NCBI RefSeq assembly: GCF_900156405.1
Contig: NZ_FTNN01000005.1
Span: forward strand, 106,785-170,784
Source of the DNA: Shewanella morhuae
GTDB lineage: Bacteria > Pseudomonadota > Gammaproteobacteria > Enterobacterales > Shewanellaceae
DNA length: 64,000 nucleotides
Reading direction: 5' to 3'
The notes beneath the pieces are model-generated. The model was not told where the DNA came from. It did not search any database and saw only the letters and a program-made list of their open reading frames with translations. Numbering within the stretch: the stretch's first letter is position 1; the number at the start of each line of letters is the position of its first letter. Of this stretch, positions 9,324 to 18,603 are shown in pieces. A program made the position numbers and the translations under genes.

Positions 9324-10526
9324 TTAAAGCTCAATAACGTCAAACTCAACATAGGGGTTAACGTCGGCATCATAATCAATGCCTTCGATACCAAAGCCAA
9401 ATAACTTAATGAATTCAGCTTTATATTCGCGGTAATCAGTCAGTTCTGATAGGTTTTCAGTGGTCACTTGTGGCCACAAATTACGGCAGTGCTGCTGAAT
9501 ATCTTCACGCAGTTCCCAGTCATCTAAGCGTAAACGATTGTCGCTGTCTGTTTCGGGTTTAGCGCCGTCAGCGCGGAATAGACGTTCGGTAAATAGACGA
9601 TAAATTTGCTCCATACAGCCTTCATGCAGACCTTCTTGGCGCATCTTTTTGAATACCATAGCAATATATAATGGCATCACAGGGATAGCTGAACTTGCTT
9701 GAGTCACTACGCTTTTAAGCACTGCGACATTGGCACTGCCACCCGTGCGAGACAGTTGCTCATTTAAGGCTTTTGCCGCACGATCGAGATCCATCTTAGC
9801 CTTGCCAAGGGCGCCGTGCCAGTAGATAGGCCAAGTTAGTTCAGTACCAATGTAGCTATAAGCAACTGTTTTACAGTTATCGGCTAAAACACCTGCGTCA
9901 GATAAGGCTTTAATCCACAGTTCCCAATCTTCACCGCCCATTACCGTCACTGTATCGGCAATCTCTTGTTCAGTTGCAGGTTCTACAGTGGCTTCAATAA
10001 TGCAGTCTTTATTGGTATCAACGGCAGTTGCGGTGTAAGTTTCGCCAATTGGTTTTAAAGCTGAGCGAATTAACTCACCAGAATCTGGCAGTTTACGTAC
10101 AGGCGAGGCCAGTGAGTAAACGACCATATCGATTTCACCGAGATCTTGCTTAATTAACTCGATAACTTTTTGTTTTGCTTCGTGACTAAATGCATCGCCA
10201 TTGACACTTTTAGAATATAAGCCTTCGGCTTTAGCAAACTTATCAAAAGCAGCAGTGTTGTACCAACCTGCAGTGCCGGGCTTGGTTTCAGTTCCCGGTT
10301 TTTCAAAGAACACACCAATGGTGGCTGCATCGCTACCGAATGCTGCTGCAATACGTGAAGATAGGCCATAACCGCTTGATGAACCCACTACTAATACCTT
10401 TTTAGGGCCATTAGCAATTTTACCTTTTGCTTTAGTAAAGGTGATTTGTTCTTTAACGTTTGCTTCACAACCAACTGGATGTGTAGTGGTACAAATGAAT
10501 CCACGAATTTTTGGTTTGATAATCAT
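9324..10526 (-). CDS. fabV: Enoyl-ACP reductase FabV
   Basis: FabV catalyses the last step of each fatty-acid elongation cycle, reducing trans-2-enoyl-ACP with NADH. It is a triclosan-resistant alternative to FabI. The 400-residue product has a Rossmann nucleotide site [11 protein letters not shown] near 48-58. The FabV-type Tyr-X8-Lys catalytic pair is Tyr235 and Lys244 in [10 protein letters not shown], the same numbering as characterised FabV proteins. The ATG giving [10 protein letters not shown] was chosen; the frame is open 20 codons further upstream but those residues do not belong to the family. It is transcribed alone, with its own terminator, and is unrelated to the sap operon next to it. 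Confidence 0.97.
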   Translation of the reverse strand: MIIKPKIRGFICTTTHPVGCEANVKEQITFTKAKGKIANGPKKVLVVGSSSGYGLSSRIAAAFGSDAATIGVFFEKPGTETKPGTAGWYNTAAFDKFAKAEGLYSKSVNGDAFSHEAKQKVIELIKQDLGEIDMVVYSLASPVRKLPDSGELIRSALKPIGETYTATAVDTNKDCIIEATVEPATEQEIADTVTVMGGEDWELWIKALSDAGVLADNCKTVAYSYIGTELTWPIYWHGALGKAKMDLDRAAKALNEQLSRTGGSANVAVLKSVVTQASSAIPVMPLYIAMVFKKMRQEGLHEGCMEQIYRLFTERLFRADGAKPETDSDNRLRLDDWELREDIQQHCRNLWPQVTTENLSELTDYREYKAEFIKLFGFGIEGIDYDADVNPYVEFDVIEL

Positions 10527-10631
10527 GTTTAAGCTTCTTCTATCAAAATGACCAATAGGATAAATATATCGACGGGTAAATGGCACCTATTTTTAACCAA
10601 TTCCCCTGATTAGTTAAGTGGTTGGAGCAGT

Positions 10632-11417
10632 TTAACGTTTGTGGACAAACACACTTTGCTCTTGAATCAACCTCTGGGTATATTCATGTTGAGGTGAGCT
10701 AAATATCTGTTCTGTCGATGCTTTCTCAACCATTATGCCTTTGTTGAGCACCATTATTTTATCGCTGACATGGCGAATAATATTGAGATTATGAGATACG
10801 AAGATATAGGACAAACCGAGATCTTTTTGTAATTTGAGCAGTAAATTCAAAATTTGCGAGCGTACTGAAAGGTCCAGAGCGGTTAATGCCTCGTCGGCAA
10901 TAATGATTTTAGGATTTAACATTAAAGCTCGTGCAACCGCAACTCGTTGTTTTTGGCCTTCAGAAATCATATGCGGATAAAAATCGGCATGCTCGGGTAA
11001 TAATCCCACTTTTTTTAAAGTATCAACTACTTGTGTATGACGTAAGTGCGATGATAATTGCGTATTAAACTTTAAGGGCTCATCGAGCAACTGCCCTATT
11101 GTTAGTCGCGGGTTAAGTGAGGTGTTAGGATCTTGGAAAATCATCCTAATTAAGCGGCATCTTTGTTTAAGATTGCGACTGTCTAGTGCCTCTCCTTCAA
11201 AAAATATTTCACCGCCGCTACGAGACTCCGCGCCAACTAAAATCCGTGCGAGTGTACTTTTACCCGAACCCGTTTCGCCGACAATCGCTAAGGTTTCACC
11301 GCGCTTTAACTCAAAGGAAATAGGGGCTAGTGCGTCCTTGTACTGACGCGAAAAGCCTTTGTAGCCCATATCGTATCTTTTATAAAGATCGTTAACTTTA
11401 AGCAGTGGAGTCGTCAT
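10632..11417 (-). CDS. sapF: Peptide/antimicrobial-peptide ABC transporter ATPase SapF
   Basis: SapF is the second ATPase of the Sap importer and the last gene of the leftward operon. The 261-residue protein has an intact Walker A GETGSGKST, a signature-like ISEGQKQRV (rather than LSGGQ, as in other SapF) and Walker B IIIADEALTALD. It overlaps the end of sapD by about 20 bases, so translation is probably coupled. The ATG starting MTTPLLKVNDLYKRY was preferred to a TTG 12 codons earlier; neither has a strong ribosome site. Since its partner SapD has a substituted Walker A lysine, SapF may be the main hydrolysing subunit. The transported substrate cannot be told from sequence. Confidence 0.94.
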   Translation of the reverse strand: MTTPLLKVNDLYKRYDMGYKGFSRQYKDALAPISFELKRGETLAIVGETGSGKSTLARILVGAESRSGGEIFFEGEALDSRNLKQRCRLIRMIFQDPNTSLNPRLTIGQLLDEPLKFNTQLSSHLRHTQVVDTLKKVGLLPEHADFYPHMISEGQKQRVAVARALMLNPKIIIADEALTALDLSVRSQILNLLLKLQKDLGLSYIFVSHNLNIIRHVSDKIMVLNKGIMVEKASTEQIFSSPQHEYTQRLIQEQSVFVHKR

Positions 11418-12405
11418 TTGGAGTGTCACCGTGATAAGGGAAATGACAGGCAAAATAGCGGTCTTTTATATGACTTAACTTTGGCTGATAAACGCATTTT
11501 TTCTGTGCTTCAGGGCAACGAGGCCCTAAACGGCAACCAATAGGTAAATGCTGCAATGCAGGGGCTGAGCCCGGTAATGTCGGCATAATCGCTTTATGGC
11601 CAATAATACCTGAATAGCCGGGCATATTATCCAGTAATGCCTTGGTGTAGGGATGATAGGGCTGCTTGATTACATCATCTGTCGGCCCTGACTCCATCAC
11701 TTGGCCACAATAGAGCACTGATAAGTGATCGCACCATTGAGCCAAGGTTTCAAGCTCATGGCTTATTAATAAAATAGATACGTTTTGTAACTGATTTAAT
11801 TGCGATAATAATCTGAATATTTGTGCTTGAGTACTGAGCTCCATTGAGCTTGTTGGTTCGTCAGCAATTAAAAGGCGAGGTTGGTTAGCAACTGCCATGG
11901 CAATCATAACCTTTTGGCACTCACCTTCGGACAACTGCCATGCATAGCTAGACATGACTTGTTGAGGGTTTTTAATGCCCACTTTATGTAACCATTTTTG
12001 TGCCGTAAGCCGTGCATATTTACGCCGTTTCCAAAAGTAAATATTTGGATTTTTGGGCATTGCAGGCATTAATTGGCGGCCGATGGTTTGAGTGGGATCT
12101 AAACTACCCGAGGGATCTTGAAAAATCATCGCGATATCTGAGCCCATCAGATTGCGACGCTCTTTTGAACTCATCGCCATCAGGTTATTACCATCCCACA
12201 TCATGCGGTCAGCGGTAATCGTCCAGCTAGGTCCCGGTATTCCCAAGATAGCCCTTGCTAATAAACTACGACCAGAACCAGACTCGCCGACTAGACCATG
12301 AATCTCACCGGCATTGAGGGTTAAGCTGACATTCTCAAGTGCCCGCACTCTGCCATGGGGAGTATCGAGCTCAATCGTTAGATTTCGTACGTCGAGTAAA
12401 GGCAT
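11398..12405 (-). CDS. sapD: ABC transporter ATPase SapD with Arg in place of the Walker A Lys
   Basis: SapD is the other ATPase of the Sap system. In E. coli it is also tied to Trk potassium uptake. The 335-residue protein matches SapD along its length, including the C-terminal oligopeptide-transporter region with LPIGCRLGPRCPEAQKKC. The Walker A reads GESGSGRS, so the invariant lysine is Arg46 (codon CGT on the minus strand). The signature is LSEGECQKV, the variant also found in E. coli SapD, and Walker B LLIADEPTS is intact. Lysine-to-arginine usually abolishes or weakens ATP hydrolysis, so this subunit may be a degenerate partner. The frame is otherwise undamaged. Confidence 0.94.
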   Translation of the reverse strand: MPLLDVRNLTIELDTPHGRVRALENVSLTLNAGEIHGLVGESGSGRSLLARAILGIPGPSWTITADRMMWDGNNLMAMSSKERRNLMGSDIAMIFQDPSGSLDPTQTIGRQLMPAMPKNPNIYFWKRRKYARLTAQKWLHKVGIKNPQQVMSSYAWQLSEGECQKVMIAMAVANQPRLLIADEPTSSMELSTQAQIFRLLSQLNQLQNVSILLISHELETLAQWCDHLSVLYCGQVMESGPTDDVIKQPYHPYTKALLDNMPGYSGIIGHKAIMPTLPGSAPALQHLPIGCRLGPRCPEAQKKCVYQPKLSHIKDRYFACHFPYHGDTPNDDSTA

Positions 12406-12408
12406 AAG

Positions 12409-13299
12409 TTAGTTTCTGATGGGCGCGAGCGCCGACCGTAAGCCATCACCAACCAAGTTAATGGCCAGCACACTAAAGAGAATCGCTAAACCCGGAATGG
12501 TGACTGCCCAAGGCGCAGTTAATAGATTGTCCATGCCTTGTGCCACCATCGCGCCCCATTCAGGGCTTGGCGCTTGTGCGCCTAAGTTTAAAAAACCGAG
12601 GGCTGCAATGTCTAAAATTGCCGCTGAAATAGCTAGCGTCGTTTGAATAATAACGACTTCCCAGACGTTTGGCATGATCACATACCAAAAAACTTGCAGA
12701 GAATTCGCACCATCTAAACGCGCGGCAGTAACGTATTCTTTTTGTAGTTCTTCATGTACAGAATGATGAATTGATCGTACAAATTGCGGGGTTAACGCGA
12801 TACCAACTGCCCAAAAAACGTTTTCTAACCCAGGCCCCATCACGGCGACCACTAAAATAGCCATTAATAATGATGGGATGGATAGAAGCGAATCGAGTAA
12901 ATGGGCAAGAATACTGGATTTTAACCCGCGCATCATGCCCGATAACGAGCCGATAATAAATCCTATAATGAGTGCCGTGATGACGATTAATAACGCCATG
13001 CCAAAAGTAAGATGGGCACCGTATAGTAATCGACTAAAAATATCGCGACCAAGATCGTCAGTGCCTAAAAAATGCGTCACTGTACCTGAAGGATCCCAAG
13101 AGGGCGGTAATAGCAAAGCTCTAGGATCTTGAGTTTCTGGCGCAAAGGGCGCGATCATCGGGCCAAATAAGGTGAGTAAGAGCAATAATGAAATCGACCA
13201 CAGGCCTGCTAACGCAAAGGGGTTGGCAGAAAATGTTATCCAAACTCGCTTTGCCGGAGAAGCAATACGGTCTTCTTGATAAACTTTAACGGGTTGCAT
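12409..13299 (-). CDS. sapC: Sap ABC transporter permease SapC
   Basis: SapC is one of the two inner-membrane permeases of the Sap importer. The 296-residue protein has an N-terminal membrane segment after about residue 30, then the DppC/OppC-type permease core with five more hydrophobic stretches. The ATPase-contacting loop is near EYVTAARLDGANSLQVFWYV, with the conserved EAA-like pattern. It overlaps the end of sapB by 14 bases and is three bases from sapD, as expected for a tightly coupled operon. Confidence 0.93.
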   Translation of the reverse strand: MQPVKVYQEDRIASPAKRVWITFSANPFALAGLWSISLLLLLTLFGPMIAPFAPETQDPRALLLPPSWDPSGTVTHFLGTDDLGRDIFSRLLYGAHLTFGMALLIVITALIIGFIIGSLSGMMRGLKSSILAHLLDSLLSIPSLLMAILVVAVMGPGLENVFWAVGIALTPQFVRSIHHSVHEELQKEYVTAARLDGANSLQVFWYVIMPNVWEVVIIQTTLAISAAILDIAALGFLNLGAQAPSPEWGAMVAQGMDNLLTAPWAVTIPGLAILFSVLAINLVGDGLRSALAPIRN

Positions 13300-14317
13300 A
13301 AAGGTCTTTTCTGCTCAGTGGATTAAAGACTGTGTGTAGTACTTCAATCAAGATACTTAGGAAGATGATCAGTAGGGCCACGGCCAGAATCCCTCCTTGG
13401 ATAACGGTATAATCTCGTTGGTAAATACCTGAAACCAGCCAAGAGCCAACACCTGGCCAAGAGAAAATCATTTCAACGACAATAGCATAGCTGGCAAATG
13501 AACCCAGCATTAGGCCTAAATGTTTAAGTACAGGAATGAGCGCATTAGGCAAGGCGTGACGCAGTATGATAGTGCTAGTATGCATGCCTCGTGCTTCTGC
13601 AGCGCGAATATAAGTTTGATCCATCACATTCATCATGGCTGAGCGGGTGCTACGAACGACAACGGTAAAGGGTAAAACTGCTAGAGTCATCGCCGGTAAA
13701 ATAATATGCAGCAGTGCATCTTTAAATGCAGACATACCGTATTCAGATTTTGATAGCAAAGTATCAACCAGCATAAAGCCAGTAATGGGCTTAATTTCAT
13801 ACAGTAGGTTGATTTGACCTGAAATGGGTAACCAACCCAAATCGACCCCAAACCACAGTGAAAGATATAATCCTAGCCAAAATACCGGGACAGAGTAGCC
13901 AGTTAAGGTGATGGCCATAATGGTATTTTGGGTGAGTTTATGCTGACTTTGAGAGGCCAAAACGCCTATAGGGACTCCGAGACAAATGGCGATAATTGCC
14001 GCCATAGTGGCTAATTCAAAAGAGGCAGGTAAAACAGAACGTAATTCTTCAGCGACTTGTTGGTGCGAAGTCACCGAAATGCCTAAATTGCCGCTGAGCC
14101 GCTGTTGCAGATAAGCGATAAATTGCCACCCAGAGTGCTTATCTAGCTTATAGTCTTGTTCGATTTGAATTAGCTGGCTAGTCGTAGGCGCATGGATCCC
14201 CGTTAGTGCATAGGTACGTTCAACTGGAAATAATCCAGTGGCATAAAATAAGACCCCGATCATCACTAATGAGGTCGCAAGGAACAAATTAAGGCGGCGT
14301 AATAGATATGCAAACAT
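13286..14317 (-). CDS. sapB: Sap ABC transporter permease SapB
   Basis: SapB is the DppB/OppB-type permease of the Sap importer. The 343-residue protein begins with the amphipathic start and first membrane segment typical of this family (LLRRLNLFLATSLVMIGVLF), followed by a periplasmic loop and five further membrane segments. The EAA loop region contains YIRAAEARGMHTSTIILRHA. Its start codon shares one base with the stop codon of sapA, so translation is coupled to the binding protein. Confidence 0.93.
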   Translation of the reverse strand: MFAYLLRRLNLFLATSLVMIGVLFYATGLFPVERTYALTGIHAPTTSQLIQIEQDYKLDKHSGWQFIAYLQQRLSGNLGISVTSHQQVAEELRSVLPASFELATMAAIIAICLGVPIGVLASQSQHKLTQNTIMAITLTGYSVPVFWLGLYLSLWFGVDLGWLPISGQINLLYEIKPITGFMLVDTLLSKSEYGMSAFKDALLHIILPAMTLAVLPFTVVVRSTRSAMMNVMDQTYIRAAEARGMHTSTIILRHALPNALIPVLKHLGLMLGSFASYAIVVEMIFSWPGVGSWLVSGIYQRDYTVIQGGILAVALLIIFLSILIEVLHTVFNPLSRKDLYATR

Positions 14318-15942
14318 TAATTCGCCTCCGAGTGGACTTGGCTTGTGCGCGCGAAGGAGATCCCGCCAAAGGGGGTTACTTGCATATTACTGATATCATG
14401 TCGTGTTAAAATAACGCGTTTGGCGTGGGCAAAACTAAGCAGAGGGACTTGATCGGCTAAAAAAGCTTCAGCTTGTTGGTAAATGACTTTACGTTCGGCT
14501 TGATCAGCTATTTCTCTGGCGCTATCTAACAGAGCATCAAACTCTGGGTTACACCAACGAGACCGATTATTATTCGATTGCATGGCTGAACAGCTCAATA
14601 TTGGCGTAAAGAAGTTATCTGGATCGCTGTTATCAGCATTCCAACCAATGAGTACAGAATCATATTCATCACGACTAAGCCTTTGAGTAAACACGCTCCA
14701 ATCGTAACTGATGATATTAACTTTTACGCCTATATTGGCTAAATCTGACTGGATTAACTCAGCCGTTTTCATCGTATTAGGGTTATAAGCACGGGCGACA
14801 GGCATAGCCCAAATATCGATACTGAGATTGGCTACACCAGCTTCTTTCAGTAAATCACGCGCCTTTTGCGGATTATAATCATCAATTCTTTTATTGTTTT
14901 CATAAGCCCAAGAAGCCGGCGGCAGAACACCTGTAGCTTCGATGGCAGTATTTTGATAAACCGCTCGCAAGATATCTTGCTTATCAACAGCGTAGGCAAG
15001 GGCGCGGCGTACTCTGACGTCATTCAAAGGAGGTTTTTGTGTGTTAAAAGCCCAAAATGCCACATTGAGCCCTGGTTGAGATTCAATATTTAATTCTTCA
15101 TGTTGTTTGATAACGGCTAGCTCACCGGCTTTAGGCAGGGCAGATACACTGCAGTCACCAGTAATGAGTTTAGCGAGTCGGGTGGTACTTTTTAGCGTGA
15201 TATCAAATACTAGCATTTCAACGTTTGCGGGTTCTCCCCAATAATCAGGGTTACGTCGATAGCGAATATATTCATTTTTAGCGTATTGAACTAAGGTGAA
15301 CGGACCCGTGCCAATCGCAAAATGGTCTACATTTTCTGGCTGGCCTAGCGCTAATTGTTGCTGTGCGTATTCATCGGACAAAATAATGGCAAAGTCAGTT
15401 GCTAGGTTTGATAGAAACGATGCATCTTTACGGTTTAAATAAAGCACCACTTCATGCTCGTTTATTTTTTCTATCTTTTTAACTTGTTCCGAAAAGCCAA
15501 TACTTTGGAAAAAAGGATAACCAGTGCGGGAGACAAAATGGTAAGGGTGTTGAGCATCGATAATGCGATTAAAGGAGAACAACACATCATCGGCATTAAA
15601 GTAACGACTCGGGATAAAACGGCTTGAATGCTGAAACTGTACATTTTCTCTGAGGGTGAATCGATAGCTTAAACCATCATCGGACATGGCCCAACTCGTA
15701 GCTAAAGCAGGGACAAGTTTACCTGACTGAGTATCATAATCTATGAGTCGACTGTAAATCTGATGCGAGGTGGCATCAATTGTGGTGCCTGAGGTCACCA
15801 ATTGTGGATTAAATGACTCAGGATTCCCTTCGGAGCAATATACCAAACCAGAAGGGAGTTGTTGAGGACTACACGCGACCAACAACCCACTCATGCAGAT
15901 TACTGCAGTTGTTAGGCACCAGCGTCTAATTTGCATACTCAT
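14317..15942 (-). CDS. sapA: Sap system substrate-binding protein SapA, apparently a lipoprotein
   Basis: SapA is the family-5 extracellular solute-binding protein of the Sap importer, linked in enteric bacteria to antimicrobial-peptide resistance. The 541-residue protein aligns along its length with SapA features: VYCSEGNPESFNPQ near the mature start, a GTGPF segment, NVAFWAFNTQKPPLND and YNPNTMKTAELIQ. Its signal peptide ends in a lipobox LLVAC at about residues 20-24, so the mature protein is predicted to be lipid-anchored at Cys24, unlike the soluble periplasmic SapA of E. coli. It is first in the sapABCDF operon. Two start codons, three codons apart, are possible. Confidence 0.93.
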   Translation of the reverse strand: MSMQIRRWCLTTAVICMSGLLVACSPQQLPSGLVYCSEGNPESFNPQLVTSGTTIDATSHQIYSRLIDYDTQSGKLVPALATSWAMSDDGLSYRFTLRENVQFQHSSRFIPSRYFNADDVLFSFNRIIDAQHPYHFVSRTGYPFFQSIGFSEQVKKIEKINEHEVVLYLNRKDASFLSNLATDFAIILSDEYAQQQLALGQPENVDHFAIGTGPFTLVQYAKNEYIRYRRNPDYWGEPANVEMLVFDITLKSTTRLAKLITGDCSVSALPKAGELAVIKQHEELNIESQPGLNVAFWAFNTQKPPLNDVRVRRALAYAVDKQDILRAVYQNTAIEATGVLPPASWAYENNKRIDDYNPQKARDLLKEAGVANLSIDIWAMPVARAYNPNTMKTAELIQSDLANIGVKVNIISYDWSVFTQRLSRDEYDSVLIGWNADNSDPDNFFTPILSCSAMQSNNNRSRWCNPEFDALLDSAREIADQAERKVIYQQAEAFLADQVPLLSFAHAKRVILTRHDISNMQVTPFGGISFARTSQVHSEAN

Positions 15943-16011
15943 TTATAAATCATTATTTTATCGACTATGAATGCCCATTTTAGCAGTGCATCTCCCCCGT
16001 GGGCAATCTGC

Positions 16012-17103
16012 TTATGCTTTATCAAGTAAATTGTATTTTTTGAGGATACCACGTAGTTGGTGATAACTTAATCCGAGCATGTCTGCGGTCTTCTTTTGGT
16101 TGTATTGGCTGCTTGATAGTGCCTGTTGAATCAGGTCCATCTCATATTTCTCGGTTTGCTCTTTAAAGTCCAATGGAAAATTAAAGCTATTGGCTGGTGA
16201 ACCTGAGAGGGTTTGGACTTCAACCTCAGCTATTGGTGTAGCTTGTGGCATATTTATCACTGTGGTGGGTGTAACTGAGGCTATTTGACGTTCGCGTGTT
16301 TTCATTCGCGTTTTAGGGCGATAGGGCGAAGCAAAAGGATCGAGGGTAATATGCTCAATAGGACTATTTTCACCGCCATTACGATACACGCTGCGCTCAA
16401 CGACGTTTTTAAGCTCGCGGATGTTACCCGGCCAATCGTAGGTCATTAACTGCTCGATAGCATAGGGGCTAAAACCACTAAAAAGTTGTAGTTTTAATTG
16501 CCGCGCCATGCCGATAGCGAAGTATTCTGCCAGCGTCATAATATCTTCGGGACGACAACGCAGCGGCGGCAGCGTGATGACATCAAACGCGAGTCTATCT
16601 AACAAATCGGCACGAAATTCGCCTGCCTCAGCAAGTGATGGTAAATCTTCGTTGGCAGCGCAGATTAAACGAACATCGGCCTGTACGGTTTTACTGCCGC
16701 CTACTCGTTCAAATTCACCATATTCAATCACGCGCAGTAATTTTTCTTGGATAAGTCCAGAGGTGTTGGCGAGTTCGTCAAGGAATAACGTACCGCCGTC
16801 GGCGCGCTCAAACCGACCTTCGTGTTTACCTTTTGCGCCGGTAAAAGCGCCGGATTCGTGGCCAAATAATTCACTCTCGAGTAAATTCTCACTCAATGAT
16901 GAACAGTTTAGCTTAATAAAACTTTGATCCCAGCGCTTAGATAGATAATGTAAGCGTTCAGCAATAAGCTCTTTACCTGTGCCACGTTCACCAATAATCA
17001 GCACGGGTTTAGACAGTGGTGCAAGTTGCGACACATGTTCTAGCACTTCGAGTAGGGCGTTAGATTGACCGATTAGGTTGTCTTGCTGAAATTTATTATC
17101 CAC
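16012..17103 (-). CDS. pspF: Phage-shock sigma54 activator PspF
   Basis: PspF is the bacterial enhancer-binding protein that activates sigma54-dependent psp transcription and is held inactive by PspA. The 363-residue product starts directly with the AAA+ module and has no N-terminal sensor domain, as PspF should. It has Walker A GERGTGKE, the sigma54-contacting GAFTGA loop in ESGAFTGAKGK, Walker B GGTLFLDE and an arginine-finger region. The C-terminal Fis-type helix-turn-helix is near QKKTADMLGLSYHQLRGILK. The start codon is GTG with hardly any Shine-Dalgarno, which suits a low-abundance regulator. It is divergent from pspABC and the gap carries the sigma54 promoter. Confidence 0.96.
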   Translation of the reverse strand: MDNKFQQDNLIGQSNALLEVLEHVSQLAPLSKPVLIIGERGTGKELIAERLHYLSKRWDQSFIKLNCSSLSENLLESELFGHESGAFTGAKGKHEGRFERADGGTLFLDELANTSGLIQEKLLRVIEYGEFERVGGSKTVQADVRLICAANEDLPSLAEAGEFRADLLDRLAFDVITLPPLRCRPEDIMTLAEYFAIGMARQLKLQLFSGFSPYAIEQLMTYDWPGNIRELKNVVERSVYRNGGENSPIEHITLDPFASPYRPKTRMKTRERQIASVTPTTVINMPQATPIAEVEVQTLSGSPANSFNFPLDFKEQTEKYEMDLIQQALSSSQYNQKKTADMLGLSYHQLRGILKKYNLLDKA

Positions 17104-17117
17104 GGTATTTTTTAGTC

Positions 17118-17140
17118 TTTCACGCTACAATTTGGTGAAA
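17118..17140. promoter_or_regulatory. Candidate PspF upstream activating site
   Basis: TTTCAC and GTGAAA form an inverted repeat with an 11-base spacer, about 85 bases upstream of the sigma54 -24 element and just in front of pspF. The position fits an enhancer that would also autoregulate pspF. The assignment is positional only; I have no reliable PspF consensus for this genus. Confidence 0.3.
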
Positions 17141-17224
17141 ATGATAATAGGTGGCTTGAAGCGTAAAAGGAAGTAAAAAGTTAAAATTTTGTTTAAGTGG
17201 CTGTATGCAATATTAAATTTAAAG

Positions 17225-17242
17225 TTGGCACGGTTAGTGTAA
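17225..17242 (+). promoter_or_regulatory. Sigma54 promoter of pspABC
   Basis: TTGGCACGGTTAGTGTAA matches the -24 element TGGCAC exactly. It has GT instead of GC at the -12 position, the same departure as the E. coli pspA promoter (TTGGCACG...TTGTATT). The start site should be near 17252, about 30 bases before pspA. Confidence 0.8.
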
Positions 17243-17281
17243 TACCTTCTGCGAGACCAACATCAATTTGAGGATAAGATT

Positions 17282-17965
17282 ATGGGAATTTTCTCTCGTT
17301 TCGCCGATATCATTAACTCTAATATCAGTGCATTGCTGGATAAAGCTGAAGACCCAGAAAAAATGGTTCGACTGATTATCCAAGAAATGGAAGATACACT
17401 CGTTGAAGTGCGTTCTACCTCAGCTAAAGTGTTAGCAGAGAAGAAAGAGCTGCAACGTCGTATCAACCGTGTGTTAGAGCAAGTGCAAGATTGGCAAGAT
17501 AAGGCTGAACTGGCACTGTCGAAAGACCGTGAAGATTTAGCTAAAGCCGCTTTAGTTGAAAAGCAAAAAGCGACCGGTTTAGCTGACACGCTGAATCAAG
17601 AATTAGTCGTTATAGAGGAACATATTGCACGCTTGAAAGATGAAGTGGGCATGCTACAAGAAAAGCTGCTCGATGCTAAAGCGCGTCAAAAGACCATTAT
17701 TTTGCGTACGCAAACCGCGTCATCACGCTTAGAAGTGAAAAAGCAGTTAGATTCAAGCAAGATTGACAACGCTATGCTTAAATTTGAGCAATATGAGCGT
17801 CGTGTCGAAGGTTTAGAAGCCCAAGTTGAATCCTATGATCTTGGCAGTAAAAAGACCTTAGCCGATGAGTTTGCTGCACTAGAAGCAGAAGATTCTGTGA
17901 ATGCAGAACTGGCAGCACTAAAAGCCAAGATAAAAAGTAAAGCACCCACTACGTCAAAAGAATAA
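17282..17965 (+). CDS. pspA: Phage shock protein PspA
   Basis: PspA is the ESCRT-III-like coiled-coil protein that binds stressed inner membrane and stabilises it. When free it inhibits PspF. The 227-residue product begins MGIFSRFADIINSNISALLD, with the amphipathic membrane-binding helix, followed by KAEDPEKMVRLIIQEMEDTL and long heptad-rich helices to the end. Length and order are normal. A GAGGATAAG ribosome site precedes the ATG. It is first in the sigma54-driven pspABC operon. Confidence 0.98.
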   Translation: MGIFSRFADIINSNISALLDKAEDPEKMVRLIIQEMEDTLVEVRSTSAKVLAEKKELQRRINRVLEQVQDWQDKAELALSKDREDLAKAALVEKQKATGLADTLNQELVVIEEHIARLKDEVGMLQEKLLDAKARQKTIILRTQTASSRLEVKKQLDSSKIDNAMLKFEQYERRVEGLEAQVESYDLGSKKTLADEFAALEAEDSVNAELAALKAKIKSKAPTTSKE

Positions 17966-17982
17966 CAATTCAGAGGTGAGTT

Positions 17983-18222
17983 ATGGATATGGACATGCTA
18001 ATGGCGCCGATTATTATTTTTATGGTGATAGTCGCGCCTATATGGTTAGTTCTTCATTATCGCAGTAAGCGACAAGTGAGCCAGGGACTCACAGAAGAAG
18101 AGTTTTCACAACTCAATGACTTGATATCTAAGGCCGATAAAATGGCGGCGCGTATCGAGACCTTAGAGGCCATTCTGGATACAGAATCGCCTGAATGGAG
18201 GGGGAAACATGAGAGGATCTAA
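17983..18222 (+). CDS. pspB: Phage shock protein PspB
   Basis: PspB is a small inner-membrane protein that, with PspC, senses membrane stress and titrates PspA away from PspF. The 79-residue product has one N-terminal membrane segment (IIIFMVIVAPIWLVLHY at about 7-23), a basic cytoplasmic turn and a short coiled coil (LNDLISKADKMAARIETLEAIL). It lies 17 bases after pspA and its end overlaps pspC by 14 bases. Confidence 0.96.
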   Translation: MDMDMLMAPIIIFMVIVAPIWLVLHYRSKRQVSQGLTEEEFSQLNDLISKADKMAARIETLEAILDTESPEWRGKHERI

Positions 18223-18595
18223 TGGCCGTACTTTGTACCGCATTCCCCAGTCAGGAAAAATAGCGGGTGTATGTGCTGGGATTGCTGATTACTTTGCGAT
18301 AGAAACCTGGCTAGTACGAGTGTTAGCAGCGTCTATCTTCTTACTTGGGGGTTCAGGTGTTGTATTTATCATTTATGTCGCTTTGTGGGTGATTTTAGAT
18401 ATCAAGCCACAAAAGCATTACGATAGAGACGATATCGAGCTAAAGAAGAAGCCGTGGCAATCGGGAGAACCTGCCAAGCAAGCGCTGAGTGACGTGAATC
18501 GTCAATTTAGAAGTTTAGAAATCAGACTACAAAATTTAGAACGTCACGTCACCTCTGATAACTTTGATTTAAAAAGACAAATCAACAGTTTATAA
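18209..18595 (+). CDS. pspC: Phage shock protein PspC
   Basis: PspC is the membrane partner of PspB in the phage-shock response. The 128-residue product has the PspC domain: an N-terminal RIPQSGKIAGVCAGIADYF (about 11-29), then a hydrophobic stretch ending in IIYVALWVILDI, and a charged C-terminal helix with a coiled-coil pattern (FRSLEIRLQNLERHV). It starts within the end of pspB, so the two are translationally coupled. A terminator follows directly. Confidence 0.96.
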   Translation: MRGSNGRTLYRIPQSGKIAGVCAGIADYFAIETWLVRVLAASIFLLGGSGVVFIIYVALWVILDIKPQKHYDRDDIELKKKPWQSGEPAKQALSDVNRQFRSLEIRLQNLERHVTSDNFDLKRQINSL

Positions 18596-18603
18596 CCCTT
18601 TTA

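Noticed and set aside
16508..16927. 139-codon open frame on the plus strand opposite pspF
   Set aside because: It is antisense to the PspF AAA+ domain, with Ser-, Arg- and Pro-rich composition typical of a shadow frame.
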